Assembly (NCBI GenBank): GCA_043725085.1
Contig: JAYSLY010000007.1
Coordinates: forward strand, 1 to 64,000
Origin: UBA9630 sp043725085
GTDB lineage: Bacteria; Patescibacteriota; Minisyncoccia; Moranbacterales; UBA2206
Reading direction: 5' to 3'
Length of the DNA stretch: 64,000 nt
The notes beneath the pieces were generated by a model, which saw nothing but the letters and a program-made list of their open reading frames with translations, was not told where the DNA came from and ran no database searches. Both the position numbers and the translations under genes were made by a program. The first letter of the stretch is position 1. Each line of letters opens with the position of its first letter. Shown here in pieces: positions 21,334-30,696 of the stretch.

Positions 21334-21384
21334 GGAATACTACCTGAAAACAAAAGTAGCTAAAACCTAACTCTTTTTTTTCCT

Positions 21385-22512
21385 ATGAGCCTCATTCCGC
21401 AAGAACAATTCCGCAATTTCATCACTGATGCCAAAGATGTGCTCATTTTCATTCCCGAAAACCCGGGTTTTGACGCCATCGGCAGTGCTTTTGCACTGGC
21501 GTTTTTTTTGGAAAACAGACGCGTCTCCGCCACAATCGTTTCCGGGAAAAGATTAGCGGAAAATAAATTTGAATTCCTCCCCTGCCCGAAAAATATCGTT
21601 TCTGAAATTTCCGGCGCGCGCGAATTCGTCCTTTCTTTCGACACCAGTCGCAACAAAATTTCCGGCTTGCGCCAAGAAGTTATCGGCGACAAATTTAATG
21701 TCTATCTCACACCGGAAAAAGGTTCGATTGATCCGCGTGATTTTTCTTTTATTTTAGCTAAGTTCAAATATGATTTAATTATTGTTTTGGATAGTCCTGA
21801 TTTGGAATCCTTGGGACAAATCTACGTCAACAACTCTGATTTGTTTTTTGAAGTGCCGGTGATCAATATTGACCATCGCGGGAATAATGAAAATTTTGGT
21901 CAAATCAATCTGGTTGACATCACCGCTTCATCTTGCGCGGAAATCCTAAAACCGGTTTTGGAAAATATCGACGTGACCAGTTTTGACAAAAACATTGCCA
22001 CTTGCCTCATGGTAGGCATTATTGGTGCCACCGGAAATTTCCAAAAGAAAAATACCACCCCAAAATCCCTTTCAGCGGCGGCAGATTTGATGGACCGTGG
22101 CGCCGATCAGCAGGGCATCATTCGCTGGCTCTATAAAACACAGCCACTATCTATCTTAAAATTATTAGGTCGCGTGATGAGTAAACTTAGTTGGGAAGAA
22201 AAAAGCAAGCTTGTTTGGGCAAATTTGAGCCTAGAAGATTTCGTGCAAAGCCGCACAACGCCGGAAAACTTGCCTGTTATTTTGGAAAAGCTGCAAGAGA
22301 ATTATAGCGATGGTCAAACGTTCATGATTCTCTATAACGACACACCCGGCAGCACTCTCGCGGTTTTGAAAACTGCCAATAATGAACTTTTGCAAAAAAT
22401 CGCATTGCTTTTTGGAGCAGTTTCCAGTAATGATACATTGGAAATCAAAATTAACAGCAGTGATTTGATTTTGGCGGCGAAGACTATTCAAGGGAAAATC
22501 GAGAGCCTATAA
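21385..22512 (+). CDS. DHH-family phosphoesterase homologue with a degenerate active site
   Basis: A 375-residue protein with the two-domain layout of NrnA-like DHH/DHHA1 phosphoesterases. The metal motifs are altered. The opening HxNPDxDAIGS reads PENPGFDAIGS, keeping one Asp. DHH reads NIDHRGNNENFG (His to Arg). The later DTG reads GIIGATGNF (Asp to Ala). VLDSPDLESLG keeps its Asp. Several ligands for the two manganese ions are therefore missing, so it is probably not a normal nuclease or pAp phosphatase and may bind a nucleotide without cleaving it. It lies directly upstream of the PilB fusion but has its own terminator. Confidence 0.82.
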   Translation: MSLIPQEQFRNFITDAKDVLIFIPENPGFDAIGSAFALAFFLENRRVSATIVSGKRLAENKFEFLPCPKNIVSEISGAREFVLSFDTSRNKISGLRQEVIGDKFNVYLTPEKGSIDPRDFSFILAKFKYDLIIVLDSPDLESLGQIYVNNSDLFFEVPVINIDHRGNNENFGQINLVDITASSCAEILKPVLENIDVTSFDKNIATCLMVGIIGATGNFQKKNTTPKSLSAAADLMDRGADQQGIIRWLYKTQPLSILKLLGRVMSKLSWEEKSKLVWANLSLEDFVQSRTTPENLPVILEKLQENYSDGQTFMILYNDTPGSTLAVLKTANNELLQKIALLFGAVSSNDTLEIKINSSDLILAAKTIQGKIESL

Positions 22513-22531
22513 TAATTATCATCCTTTTTAC

Positions 22532-22564
22532 ATAAACAGCTACACATTCGATAGCTGTTTTTTT
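22532..22564 (+). terminator. Terminator after the DHH-family gene
   Basis: AAACAGCTA (22532-22540) and TAGCTGTTT (22550-22558) form a 9-bp stem followed by a T run. Confidence 0.85.
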
Positions 22565-22578
22565 GTTTTGGCTTTTTA

Positions 22579-22587
22579 TGCTAGAAT
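22579..22587 (+). promoter_or_regulatory. Extended -10 promoter of the PilB fusion gene
   Basis: TGC then TAGAAT (22582-22587). No good -35 box is visible. The ATG is at 22631. Confidence 0.5.
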
Positions 22588-22630
22588 AGAGTCACAAAAA
22601 TTAAAAGTTGCGCCCTAAATACAAAAAAAT

Positions 22631-25600
22631 ATGATCCAAATTACAAAGAAAACTGACGAGACAAAAAAAGAAACTGAGGCCATTTCCAGCAAATTAGTTT
22701 CCAAACTACAAAAGCAATCAGAAGAAGAACAAGTAGCTCAATTCGCGGCCAAGCTAGAGTTGCCCTATATCGATACCAATATCGTCCCTGTTTCCATTGA
22801 TAGTTTGAAATTAGTCGAGGAAAGCGACGCGCGAAAATTTAGCCTCGCTGTCATTCAAAAAAAGGCTAAAGTAGCTACCGTCGTAGTCACCGATCCAACC
22901 AGAGAGGATGTGCAGGAGTTTTTGAAGAATTTTTCCGAAAAATTTGGTTTCAAGGTAAAGCTTTTTGTTATTTCCCCCTATAATCTTGAGCGGGTTTTGG
23001 AAAAATACAAAAAAATCGTCTTTACGGAAATCCTCGATCAACTAAGTCTCACAATTAAAGATGCGGAGCTTACTGATTTTAAATCAGCGCTTGAAAATTT
23101 ACTCGTTCTCAAAGAAAGAATTAAAGAAATGCCGATCACGGAAGTGATGAATACGATTATGGCTGGAGCATACACGCTTGGCGCTTCTGATGTGCACATT
23201 GAACCCGGAGAAAATGATTTTCGTTTGCGCTATCGTATTGACGGAGTTCTCCAAGATGTCGCTTTTTTTCCACTCAATATTCACAAGCGCATTGCCACTA
23301 GAATCAAAATGATGTCTGGCATGAAGCTTAATCTTGCAGACATGGCCCAAGATGGAACCTTTGAAATAAACCTTGCCAACAAAACAATTGCTATCCGCGC
23401 TTCTTCCATTCCTGGCAATTATGGCGAATCGATTGTGATGCGGCTCCTTGATCCTGATTCCATTAATGTCAACATTGAAGAACTCGGTCTTCAGGGCCTA
23501 GCCTATGAAATTGTGCAAAAGCAAATTGAAGCGCCTAATGGCATGATTCTCACTACCGGACCAACCGGCTCGGGAAAAACCACAACACTCTATGCCATTA
23601 TCAGCAAACTTAACACACCTGACAAAAAAATCATTACCATTGAAGACCCGATCGAATACCAACTTAAAGGCGTTTCCCAAACCCAAATCGAAAAAGCCCG
23701 CGGCTATACTTTTGCCACCGGCCTTCGCGCGATTGTTCGTCAGGACCCTGACATCATTTTGGTCGGTGAAATCCGCGACGACGAGACAGCTGACATCGCC
23801 GTCAATTCCGCTCTCACAGGGCACCTCGTGCTTTCCACTTTTCACACCAACAGCGCCATAGCTTCAATTCCACGCCTCATTGAAATGGGCGTCAAACCTT
23901 CCTTTATCGCTCCGGCCGTAAATGCTATTATCGGTCAGCGTTTGGTGCGAAAACTTTGCTCTTGTCGAGAAGAATACGTCCCCGCCAGAGAAACAGTCGA
24001 GTCAATTAAAAAAATCCTTTCCATTATCTCCCCCCGCGCTAAGGTGGAAATTCCCAAAAATATCGACAAGCTCTATCGTCCAAAAGGTTGTCTCAAATGT
24101 GGAGGCACTGGCTACAAGGGTCGCATGGGCATCTTTGAGGTGCTCACGATCAGCCCGGAAACAGAAAAAATGATTCTTGACCTCGCCGGTGAGACAGAAA
24201 TCACCATGGCAGTGCTTGAAGAAGGCATGGTTACGATGCTTCAAGACGGAATTTTGAAAGCCGTGAGCGGCGTCACTTCCATTGATGAAGTGAAAAAAGT
24301 GACCGGGCAAGGAGAATTTTTGGAAGGTATCTATGAAAAGTTAATGGCTCAAACTCTCGGCAGCACGCTTCCGATTAAAAAAGAATTTTATGCTAAAACC
24401 TTGGGCAGCGTGGATGATTTTGCCAAAATGCAAACACTTCTCGCCGGGACGAAAATCGTTGACGCTATCAAAATTATTTTTTCCGCCGCGCAAATTTTAG
24501 GCGTAGGGGACATCCATATTGAACCGGAAAAAGAAGCAGTCAAAATCCGTTTTCGCATCGATGGAATCCTCCAAACTATTGCTTCACTTCCTCTCACAGA
24601 ATACACAACCTTCCTCGGACAGATAAAAATGCTCAGTGGTGTCAAAACAGAAGCGCGCCAGGGCGTGATTGATAGTCGTTTTAGTATTACGTTTGACGAC
24701 GAACTGACTGAACTCAAGGAAAAATCCGTTGATATTCGTGTTTCCATAATCTTGGGCGGCTTTGGCGAAACAGTCGTGATGCGCCTTTTGAGCAAATCAT
24801 CTGTCGAACTCAATTTGGATAAGCTGGGAATTCGCAAACAAAATTTGGAGAAAATCAAACATGAAATTTCAAAACCCAACGGCGTCGTGCTCAACACCGG
24901 ACCAACCGGCTCAGGAAAAACCACCACGCTTTATGCAATTTTAAACCTGATCAAAAAGCCGGAAATTAAAATCATCACAGTGGAAGATCCGATTGAATAC
25001 CAAATGGAAGGCATTTTGCAAACTCCGGTCAGTGAAAAAGACGGCTATACTTTTTCCACCGCTCTGCGCGCCCTTCTGCGTCAAAATCCGGATATTATGA
25101 TGATTGGTGAAATCCGTGACAATGAAACGGCGCAGATCGCCGTCCAAGCCGCGCTTACCGGGCATTTGGTACTCTCAACACTTCATACAAACAACGCTTC
25201 TGGCGCCGTCGCCAGAATGCTCAATATGGGAGTCAAGCCGGAGGACATCGTTTCCGGCGTGAACGCCTTTATCGCCCAACGCCTCGTGCGCACACTTTGC
25301 GAATGCAAAACTAAAGTTGCTCCGACTGAAGAAGAAAAACAAAAAATTGAAAAAGTCCTAAAAACTATCAGTCCAAAGGCCGGCGTAGAAATTCCGCAAA
25401 TATCAGAAGTCTGCAAACCAAACGGCTGCAATAAATGTAACCACATTGGCTATAAAGGTCGCACAACCATCAGTGAAATATTTTTGCTTTCCCGTGAAAT
25501 CCAAGAAGCCGTCATGCACAATGCTGTCACATCAGAACTCAATCAAAAAGCCACTTCCGAAGGAATGATCTCAATGGCCCAAGACGGTGTTCTAAAAGTT

Positions 25601-25651
25601 TTGGAAGGCGAAACAACACTTGAGGAGGTGGAGCGGGTTACTGAAATATAG
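22631..25651 (+). CDS. Tandem double-domain PilB/GspE-type assembly ATPase
   Basis: A single 1006-residue frame holds two complete type II/IV pilus assembly ATPase cores. Residues 1-150 resemble the MshEN N-terminal domain. Core 1 has Walker A GPTGSGKTTTL at 310-320, Walker B LVGEIRDDETA, and a zinc-type tetracysteine (CSC...CLKCGGTGYKGR). A linker of about 50 residues leads to core 2, which has no second MshEN domain but has its own Walker A GPTGSGKTTTL at 757-767, MIGEIRDNETA, and CEC...CNKCNHIGYKGR. Both cores look active. PilB works as a hexamer powering pilus extension; this protein would make a trimer of tandems. No pilin or PilC gene is adjacent. Confidence 0.92.
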   Translation: MIQITKKTDETKKETEAISSKLVSKLQKQSEEEQVAQFAAKLELPYIDTNIVPVSIDSLKLVEESDARKFSLAVIQKKAKVATVVVTDPTREDVQEFLKNFSEKFGFKVKLFVISPYNLERVLEKYKKIVFTEILDQLSLTIKDAELTDFKSALENLLVLKERIKEMPITEVMNTIMAGAYTLGASDVHIEPGENDFRLRYRIDGVLQDVAFFPLNIHKRIATRIKMMSGMKLNLADMAQDGTFEINLANKTIAIRASSIPGNYGESIVMRLLDPDSINVNIEELGLQGLAYEIVQKQIEAPNGMILTTGPTGSGKTTTLYAIISKLNTPDKKIITIEDPIEYQLKGVSQTQIEKARGYTFATGLRAIVRQDPDIILVGEIRDDETADIAVNSALTGHLVLSTFHTNSAIASIPRLIEMGVKPSFIAPAVNAIIGQRLVRKLCSCREEYVPARETVESIKKILSIISPRAKVEIPKNIDKLYRPKGCLKCGGTGYKGRMGIFEVLTISPETEKMILDLAGETEITMAVLEEGMVTMLQDGILKAVSGVTSIDEVKKVTGQGEFLEGIYEKLMAQTLGSTLPIKKEFYAKTLGSVDDFAKMQTLLAGTKIVDAIKIIFSAAQILGVGDIHIEPEKEAVKIRFRIDGILQTIASLPLTEYTTFLGQIKMLSGVKTEARQGVIDSRFSITFDDELTELKEKSVDIRVSIILGGFGETVVMRLLSKSSVELNLDKLGIRKQNLEKIKHEISKPNGVVLNTGPTGSGKTTTLYAILNLIKKPEIKIITVEDPIEYQMEGILQTPVSEKDGYTFSTALRALLRQNPDIMMIGEIRDNETAQIAVQAALTGHLVLSTLHTNNASGAVARMLNMGVKPEDIVSGVNAFIAQRLVRTLCECKTKVAPTEEEKQKIEKVLKTISPKAGVEIPQISEVCKPNGCNKCNHIGYKGRTTISEIFLLSREIQEAVMHNAVTSELNQKATSEGMISMAQDGVLKVLEGETTLEEVERVTEI

Positions 25652-25659
25652 TAATAATC

Positions 25660-25814
25660 TGCAGGCAAAAATCTCGAACTAGGAGCCCAAGAAAAGAAAC
25701 AAAATCGAGGTATAGCGCAGATAATTTACTAAGAGCAAATTACCCACCCTACCCATATCTTGAAAGAAGTTTCCCATATTGATGACAAAAGATAGAAGCC
25801 ACCAATTGCCTGCA
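25660..25814. ncRNA. Possible structured RNA between pilB and ruvB
   Basis: TGCAGGCAA (25660-25668) pairs perfectly with TTGCCTGCA (25806-25814), closing a domain of about 155 bases. Inside, ATCTCGA can pair with TCGAGGT, TAATTT with AAATTA, and AGATA with TATCT. I do not recognise a known RNA family and no promoter is evident. This is a weak candidate. Confidence 0.25.
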
Positions 25815-25861
25815 ATTTACTGCTTGCCAATGCCAATATATTAAAAAACATAAAAACACTG

Positions 25862-25892
25862 ACTCCCAAATTTAGCACATCTTGGGAGTTTT
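25862..25892 (+). terminator. Hairpin before ruvB
   Basis: ACTCCCAA (25862-25869) and TTGGGAGT (25882-25889) form an 8-bp stem with a 12-base loop and a short T run. Its 3' arm overlaps the ruvB -35 box. Confidence 0.6.
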
Positions 25893-25910
25893 GTCAAATA
25901 GGTGTATAAT
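25882..25910 (+). promoter_or_regulatory. Promoter of ruvB
   Basis: TTGGGA (25882-25887), 17 bases, TATAAT (25905-25910). The ruvB ATG is at 25919, so the mRNA leader would be at most two or three bases. Confidence 0.65.
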
Positions 25911-25918
25911 AGTGCTAT

Positions 25919-26917
25919 ATGATTACCAACTCTCACGAACAAACTGAAGATTTGAATCTGGACAACACCCTTCGTCCGCAAAGCTTTGCGGAATATGTCG
26001 GGCAGGAAAAAGTCAAAAAAAATCTCGATATTCTCATTCAAGCGGCCAAAAAACGCCAAGAGCAGATTGAGCATGTTTTGCTCTATGGCCCGGCGGGCCT
26101 CGGGAAAACAACGCTTGCCAACATTATCGCCAAAGAGTTGGGCGTGAGCATCAAAACCACGTCCGGCCCGGCGATTGAACGCGTGGGTGATTTTGGTTCC
26201 ATCCTCACCAATTTGCAAGATGGCGATATTTTGTTTATCGATGAAATTCATCGCTTAAATAAATCTATTGAGGAAGTGCTTTACCCGGCAATGGAGGATT
26301 TTAAGCTTGATATTGTGATTGGCAAAGGCCCATCGGCACGCACCATCCAACTTGATTTGCCAAAATTTACTCTAATTGGCGCAACAACCAAGCTTGGCTC
26401 CCTTTCCAATCCACTGCGCAATCGCTTTGGCGCCATCCATCGCCTGGAATTCTATGAAAATGGTGAGATTGAAAGAATCCTTCGCCGTTCCGGAAAAATT
26501 CTCGAAGTTCCAATGCAAGATGATGGACTGGCAGAAATTGCCAAATGTGCCCGTTGCACTCCGCGCGTGGCCAATCGACTTTTGAAACGCGTGCGGGATT
26601 TTTCACAAATCAAAAACTATCCGACAATTGATAGCGCGCGAGCCAGAGAAGCGCTTGAGATGATTGATGTGGATGAGCTTGGGCTTGAACCGGCCGACAA
26701 GCATATTTTGCGTACGATCATTGAAAAATTTGGTGGCGGCCCCGTGGGACTTTCCACTGTTGCTGCAGCCACTAGCGAGGAAATCAAGACGATCGAAGAT
26801 GTCTATGAGCCCTATCTCTTGCAAATCGGTTTTCTCACCCGTACTCCGCGTGGACGCGTTGCAACTGAATCAGCCTACAAGCACTTAGGCATCAAATTTC
26901 CCGAAAAAACTAATTAA
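25919..26917 (+). CDS. ruvB: Holliday junction branch migration ATPase RuvB
   Basis: A 332-residue AAA+ motor of normal length. It begins with the family opening LRPQSFAEYVGQEKVKKNL, has Walker A GPAGLGKTT at 57-65, Walker B LFIDEIHRL near 105, the arginine-finger region NPLRNRFG, and a C-terminal winged helix (GFLTRTPRGRVATESAYKHL). RuvB rings drive branch migration on RuvA-bound junctions. The mRNA looks near-leaderless. Two membrane protein genes follow on the same strand within 25 bases and are probably cotranscribed. Confidence 0.96.
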   Translation: MITNSHEQTEDLNLDNTLRPQSFAEYVGQEKVKKNLDILIQAAKKRQEQIEHVLLYGPAGLGKTTLANIIAKELGVSIKTTSGPAIERVGDFGSILTNLQDGDILFIDEIHRLNKSIEEVLYPAMEDFKLDIVIGKGPSARTIQLDLPKFTLIGATTKLGSLSNPLRNRFGAIHRLEFYENGEIERILRRSGKILEVPMQDDGLAEIAKCARCTPRVANRLLKRVRDFSQIKNYPTIDSARAREALEMIDVDELGLEPADKHILRTIIEKFGGGPVGLSTVAAATSEEIKTIEDVYEPYLLQIGFLTRTPRGRVATESAYKHLGIKFPEKTN

Positions 26918-26940
26918 GTTAATTATTTATCCGTTAAACT

Positions 26941-27180
26941 ATGCTTACTGTCATTTATGCGATCTATGCGTTGATTTTTTTGATGAACATTCTTTTTGCT
27001 TTTTTCATCATCTACCATCTAGTTGCCTATTCAATCAATTCCCACTTCAGCCATATTATGGTTGTTTTTTTTGGCATAATCTCCGCCATCCTGATTCTTT
27101 CTAATTTTTTTCTGTTTTTAGCTGTCGACTGGAAAACAATTCTTGCGAGTGTTTTTTCTAATAATTCTAATCCTTTCTAA
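26941..27180 (+). CDS. Small two-helix membrane protein
   Basis: A 79-residue protein made almost entirely of two predicted transmembrane helices: VIYAIYALIFLMNILFAFFI near residues 4-23 and VVFFGIISAILILSNFFLF near 41-59. It lies between ruvB (24 bases upstream) and the PH-domain gene (7 bases downstream). I do not recognise the family. Context suggests cotranscription rather than a shared function. Confidence 0.65.
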   Translation: MLTVIYAIYALIFLMNILFAFFIIYHLVAYSINSHFSHIMVVFFGIISAILILSNFFLFLAVDWKTILASVFSNNSNPF

Positions 27181-27186
27181 AAAAAA

Positions 27187-27774
27187 ATGGAAAACTTCAA
27201 TCAATTTCATTTCAAGGGCCAAAAACCGGGCGAAGAGATTTTGATGGTCATTCATCGTCATTGGTTTGATATTTTGACTCAATTTTTGATTATCCTCACT
27301 ATGCTTTTGCTCCTTTTTAGCAGCCTCATCATCACACCCCTCATTTTTCCCGCGATGATAACCGGTGCCAACTCAATGCTGCTTTCTTTTTTGCAAAATC
27401 TTTTTCTGCTCATCACCTGGATGCTTTTTTTTGTTATCTGGATCGATTATTACTTTGATGTTTGGATTGTCACCAATGAACGCATCGTTGATATTGATCA
27501 AAAGGGGCTTTTTTCGCGCGAAGTCAGTGAGCTGGAACTGGAAAAAATTCAAGATGTGTCCGTTGAAGTGCTGGGTATGCTTCCTACTTTTCTCAACTAT
27601 GGAAATCTCTATGTCCAAACGGCCGGCGAAAAGGAGCGTTTCATTTTTATGCACGTGCCAAATCCCTATGCTATCAAAGATTTGGTGATGAACTTGCAAA
27701 AAACTTATGAAAAAAAGGAAGCGCAGGATTTGGGCGAAGTCATTCGCAAAGAAATTCATGAGGAACTGCAATAG
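27187..27774 (+). CDS. Bacterial PH-domain (YdbS-like) membrane protein
   Basis: A 195-residue protein with two transmembrane helices in the first 95 residues (FLIILTMLLLLFSSLIITPL and LFLLITWMLFFVIWIDYYF). A bPH-type domain follows, with VTNERIVDIDQKGLFSREV, LEKIQDVSVEVLGMLPTF and LNYGNLYVQTAGEKERFIF. This layout fits YdbS-like proteins, envelope proteins whose bPH domains are not well characterised. Seven bases separate it from the small membrane gene upstream. Confidence 0.82.
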   Translation: MENFNQFHFKGQKPGEEILMVIHRHWFDILTQFLIILTMLLLLFSSLIITPLIFPAMITGANSMLLSFLQNLFLLITWMLFFVIWIDYYFDVWIVTNERIVDIDQKGLFSREVSELELEKIQDVSVEVLGMLPTFLNYGNLYVQTAGEKERFIFMHVPNPYAIKDLVMNLQKTYEKKEAQDLGEVIRKEIHEELQ

Positions 27775-27802
27775 TTTTTAGTTTTTCGATATAAAATGAA
27801 GG

Positions 27803-29869
27803 GTGAAAAATGAAAATATAAAAACAAAAATAAGTTTGTTTATATTCTTGCTTTTTTTAGCGGTGGCGTTTTTTTGTTTTGAGAAAAAATGTCTAGCCGA
27901 AAATAATGCCTTAGCCATCACAGAAATCATGTACTCCCCAACTGAAAATGAAGCTGGAGAAAAAGTAGAATGGCTTGAATTATATGCCAATGCCGACAAA
28001 AATTTCATCTTGGGCTCAAACAAGCAACTAAAAAATTTTTATTTCTGCACAAAAAAAGGTTCCTCGGATAGCTCCTGTGCTGATAGTTCACATATTTTTG
28101 CAACATACGCTATCGATAGCAGTCTAGATATTAAAAAGGGTGATTTTATTATTGCAACAAAAAACCCGGATGCTTTCAAAAATATCCCCGACGTCAAGAT
28201 AATCAAAACATCTTCATCTTTCAATTTACTCTCTGATGAAAATGCCTTTATTGCTTACAGCGAAGACAATAAAACCACTTGGAAAGAGCCGCTTAAATAT
28301 GCTGAATTTTTTAGTAAAAAAGTTGCTGGATTTTCTTTAGAAAGAATTGATTTTAATAAAGATAATTCAAACAGCAATTGGCAGGAAAGTTTTTGCCTTG
28401 GCGGATCCCTTGGTAAAGGAAGTACTCAACAAAAAGACTGCCCAAAAATTGAACCACTGCCACCCATTAAGCCGACAAGTAGCACCTATACTGGGAAGAT
28501 AAAAATCAACGAAATTTTGCCGGCACCAAAAACCAAAAATGAGGAGAAAGAGTTTGTTGAACTGAAAAATATCTCGGATGAGAAGATTGATCTTTTTGGA
28601 ATGTGGATTGAGGATGAAAAAAATCACAAAGTTTATTTCCCCGACGAAAAAATAGATCCCGGCAAACTCTATTTTCTAGAAGGAAATTTCGAACTGAATA
28701 ACACCACTCCCGACACAGCATTCCTCGTTGCCAAAAACGGCACCAAGGAAAAGCCAATTGATTCTGTACGCTATGAAAAACCCAAATATGACTACGCCTA
28801 CGCCTGGAACGGCTCCGCTTGGCAATGGACAAGTAAAATTACCAAGGGAACAGAAAACGAATTTGATGAAATACTTTCAGGAAAAATCAAAAAAGACAAA
28901 ACAATCTATGCCGGAATATATGCCAACTTTGAAGTAAGGGCTGATGCTAAGGCTGAGCATTTCACTTGGGATTTTGGCGACTCTCACAAGAGCTACCTCA
29001 AAAAAACTCGGCATAAATATGAAAAGGCCGGCACATATGATGCCACACTCAAAATCGCAGGGGAAGGTGAGGATAACTTACTCAGCTTTACCGTTGCAGT
29101 GGAAAAATATGGCAAAGCCAAGGTGCGCATCGTTTCACTCTCGCCCAATCCCAAAGGCCGTGACAGCGAAAACGAATGGATTGAAATTTTTAATAGCACC
29201 GAAAAGAAAATTAATCTCAAAAACTGGAGCGTTGCCACCGGCGCAAAAAATCTCTACAATCACCCGATCACTAAAAATTTTATTTTCAAAGCCGGGGAGC
29301 AAAAAAAATTAACGCGCGATTTTTGCGCTTTTTCGCTGGGAAACAAACAAGCCAAAATTGAGTTGCGCTATCCTAACGGAAAAGTGGCGGATAAAGTTAG
29401 ATATGATCATGGAAATTCAATTTTAGAAGATGAACTGTATCAAAAAGAAGATAATATCTGGCAATGGACGGGAGGAACGCAAAAGACTCCAAAAGAAAAT
29501 CAAACTGACACAGAGGCTGAAACACCAACTGAACCAGAAATCATCCTGGCAGATAGCGCACCAAAAAACGAGACCGATGAATCAAAAAAAGAGAATGTCG
29601 ATTTTGATTTATCTGCTTTGGGGAAATATAGCGAGAATCCGACTTGGAGTGCCAAACAAAAAACACAAACGATTTTACTTTTCGCCAACTCAAATATCAA
29701 TCCCAAAAAATTTCTCGCAAAAAATCAAGGACAAGTTTTGGGGATTTTAACTGTGAAATATCCACAAACTGCCATGCCTTCAAAAAATTCTCGACAAGCA
29801 TTGTTTTCATTGAAATATTTTTGGAAAATTATTAATCAAAAAATTAATTCATTTTTGAATAAATCATAA
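27803..29869 (+). CDS. Secreted lamin-tail-domain protein with a PKD domain
   Basis: A 688-residue protein from a GTG start with an N-terminal signal sequence (ISLFIFLLFLAVAFFCF, cleavage near residue 30). The first lamin tail domain is at about 38-190 (ITEIMYSPTENEAGEKVEWL) and the second at about 231-340 (INEILPAPKTKNEEKEFVEL). A PKD-like domain with FTWDFGDSHKSY is at about 365-430. A third lamin tail domain (VRIVSLSPNPKGRDSENEWI) is at about 439-545. A polar low-complexity C-terminus follows. Such multidomain proteins are surface or secreted adhesion-type proteins in this bacterial group; the ligand is unknown. It is downstream of the PH-domain gene. Confidence 0.82.
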   Translation: MKNENIKTKISLFIFLLFLAVAFFCFEKKCLAENNALAITEIMYSPTENEAGEKVEWLELYANADKNFILGSNKQLKNFYFCTKKGSSDSSCADSSHIFATYAIDSSLDIKKGDFIIATKNPDAFKNIPDVKIIKTSSSFNLLSDENAFIAYSEDNKTTWKEPLKYAEFFSKKVAGFSLERIDFNKDNSNSNWQESFCLGGSLGKGSTQQKDCPKIEPLPPIKPTSSTYTGKIKINEILPAPKTKNEEKEFVELKNISDEKIDLFGMWIEDEKNHKVYFPDEKIDPGKLYFLEGNFELNNTTPDTAFLVAKNGTKEKPIDSVRYEKPKYDYAYAWNGSAWQWTSKITKGTENEFDEILSGKIKKDKTIYAGIYANFEVRADAKAEHFTWDFGDSHKSYLKKTRHKYEKAGTYDATLKIAGEGEDNLLSFTVAVEKYGKAKVRIVSLSPNPKGRDSENEWIEIFNSTEKKINLKNWSVATGAKNLYNHPITKNFIFKAGEQKKLTRDFCAFSLGNKQAKIELRYPNGKVADKVRYDHGNSILEDELYQKEDNIWQWTGGTQKTPKENQTDTEAETPTEPEIILADSAPKNETDESKKENVDFDLSALGKYSENPTWSAKQKTQTILLFANSNINPKKFLAKNQGQVLGILTVKYPQTAMPSKNSRQALFSLKYFWKIINQKINSFLNKS

Positions 29870-29980
29870 TCCACAGGGAACAAAGATAAAAATTATTTTT
29901 CCAAATAATTTTTTTCTTGAATTTCCCCCATCAAAGTGCTAAGCTTGCATTATACTAGATACTAAATACCATATACTATT

Positions 29981-30694
29981 ATGTCAGGACACTCACACTG
30001 GGCAGGAATAAAGCAAAGAAAAGGCGTCAATGACGCTAAGCGCGGCAAAATTTTCACTAAATTTGGAAAACTAGTGACCATTGCCGCAAGAGACGGCGGC
30101 GGAAAAATTGAAAGTAATTTTCAATTGCGTATGGCGGTTGACCGCGCGCGCGAGATGAATATGCCCAAGGAAAACATTGAACGAGCAATCAAGCGTGGCA
30201 CAGGCGAGATCAAGGGCGCGATGATTGAAGAAGTACTCTATGAAGCGGTTGGACCAGGAGAGTTGATGATCCTCATTTCTTGCACAACCGACAACAAAAA
30301 CCGCACGGTTTCAGAAGTCAAAACCATTCTCACGAAAAATAATTCAAAGCTGGGAGAAAAAGGCAGCGCGATGTGGAATTTTGAACAAGTTGGCAGCATC
30401 AGTGTTGATTTAGAAAATAAAGACGCGGACGAACTGGAAATGTTCGCCATTGAAGCTGGAGCCAAAGACACGATCATCGAAGAAGGTTTGCTAAACATTA
30501 TCACCGAAACAAAAGATTTTGCCCGTGTGCGTGAAAGCCTCTCAAAAGAAAATCTAAAAATTCTTGATTCGGGCCTGATTTATCTACCCAAAACAACCAT
30601 CGCAACTGGCGAAAAAACCCGCGAAAGCTATGAAAATCTCATGGAACTGCTGGATGACCATGATGATGTGAGTGAAATTTATAGTAATCTATAA
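29981..30694 (+). CDS. yebC: YebC/PmpR family protein
   Basis: A 237-residue protein with the family opening MSGHSHWAGIKQRKGVNDAK and NFQLRMAVDRAREMNMPKEN IERAIKRGTG-type second block. YebC proteins bind DNA as regulators in some species; recent work also links them to translation of difficult proline stretches. It starts two bases before the adjacent ruvC frame's spacer, and the yebC-ruvC pairing is common in bacteria. An A/T-rich micro-repeat (about 29955-29976) precedes the start in place of a Shine-Dalgarno sequence. Confidence 0.95.
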   Translation: MSGHSHWAGIKQRKGVNDAKRGKIFTKFGKLVTIAARDGGGKIESNFQLRMAVDRAREMNMPKENIERAIKRGTGEIKGAMIEEVLYEAVGPGELMILISCTTDNKNRTVSEVKTILTKNNSKLGEKGSAMWNFEQVGSISVDLENKDADELEMFAIEAGAKDTIIEEGLLNIITETKDFARVRESLSKENLKILDSGLIYLPKTTIATGEKTRESYENLMELLDDHDDVSEIYSNL

Positions 30695-30696
30695 TT

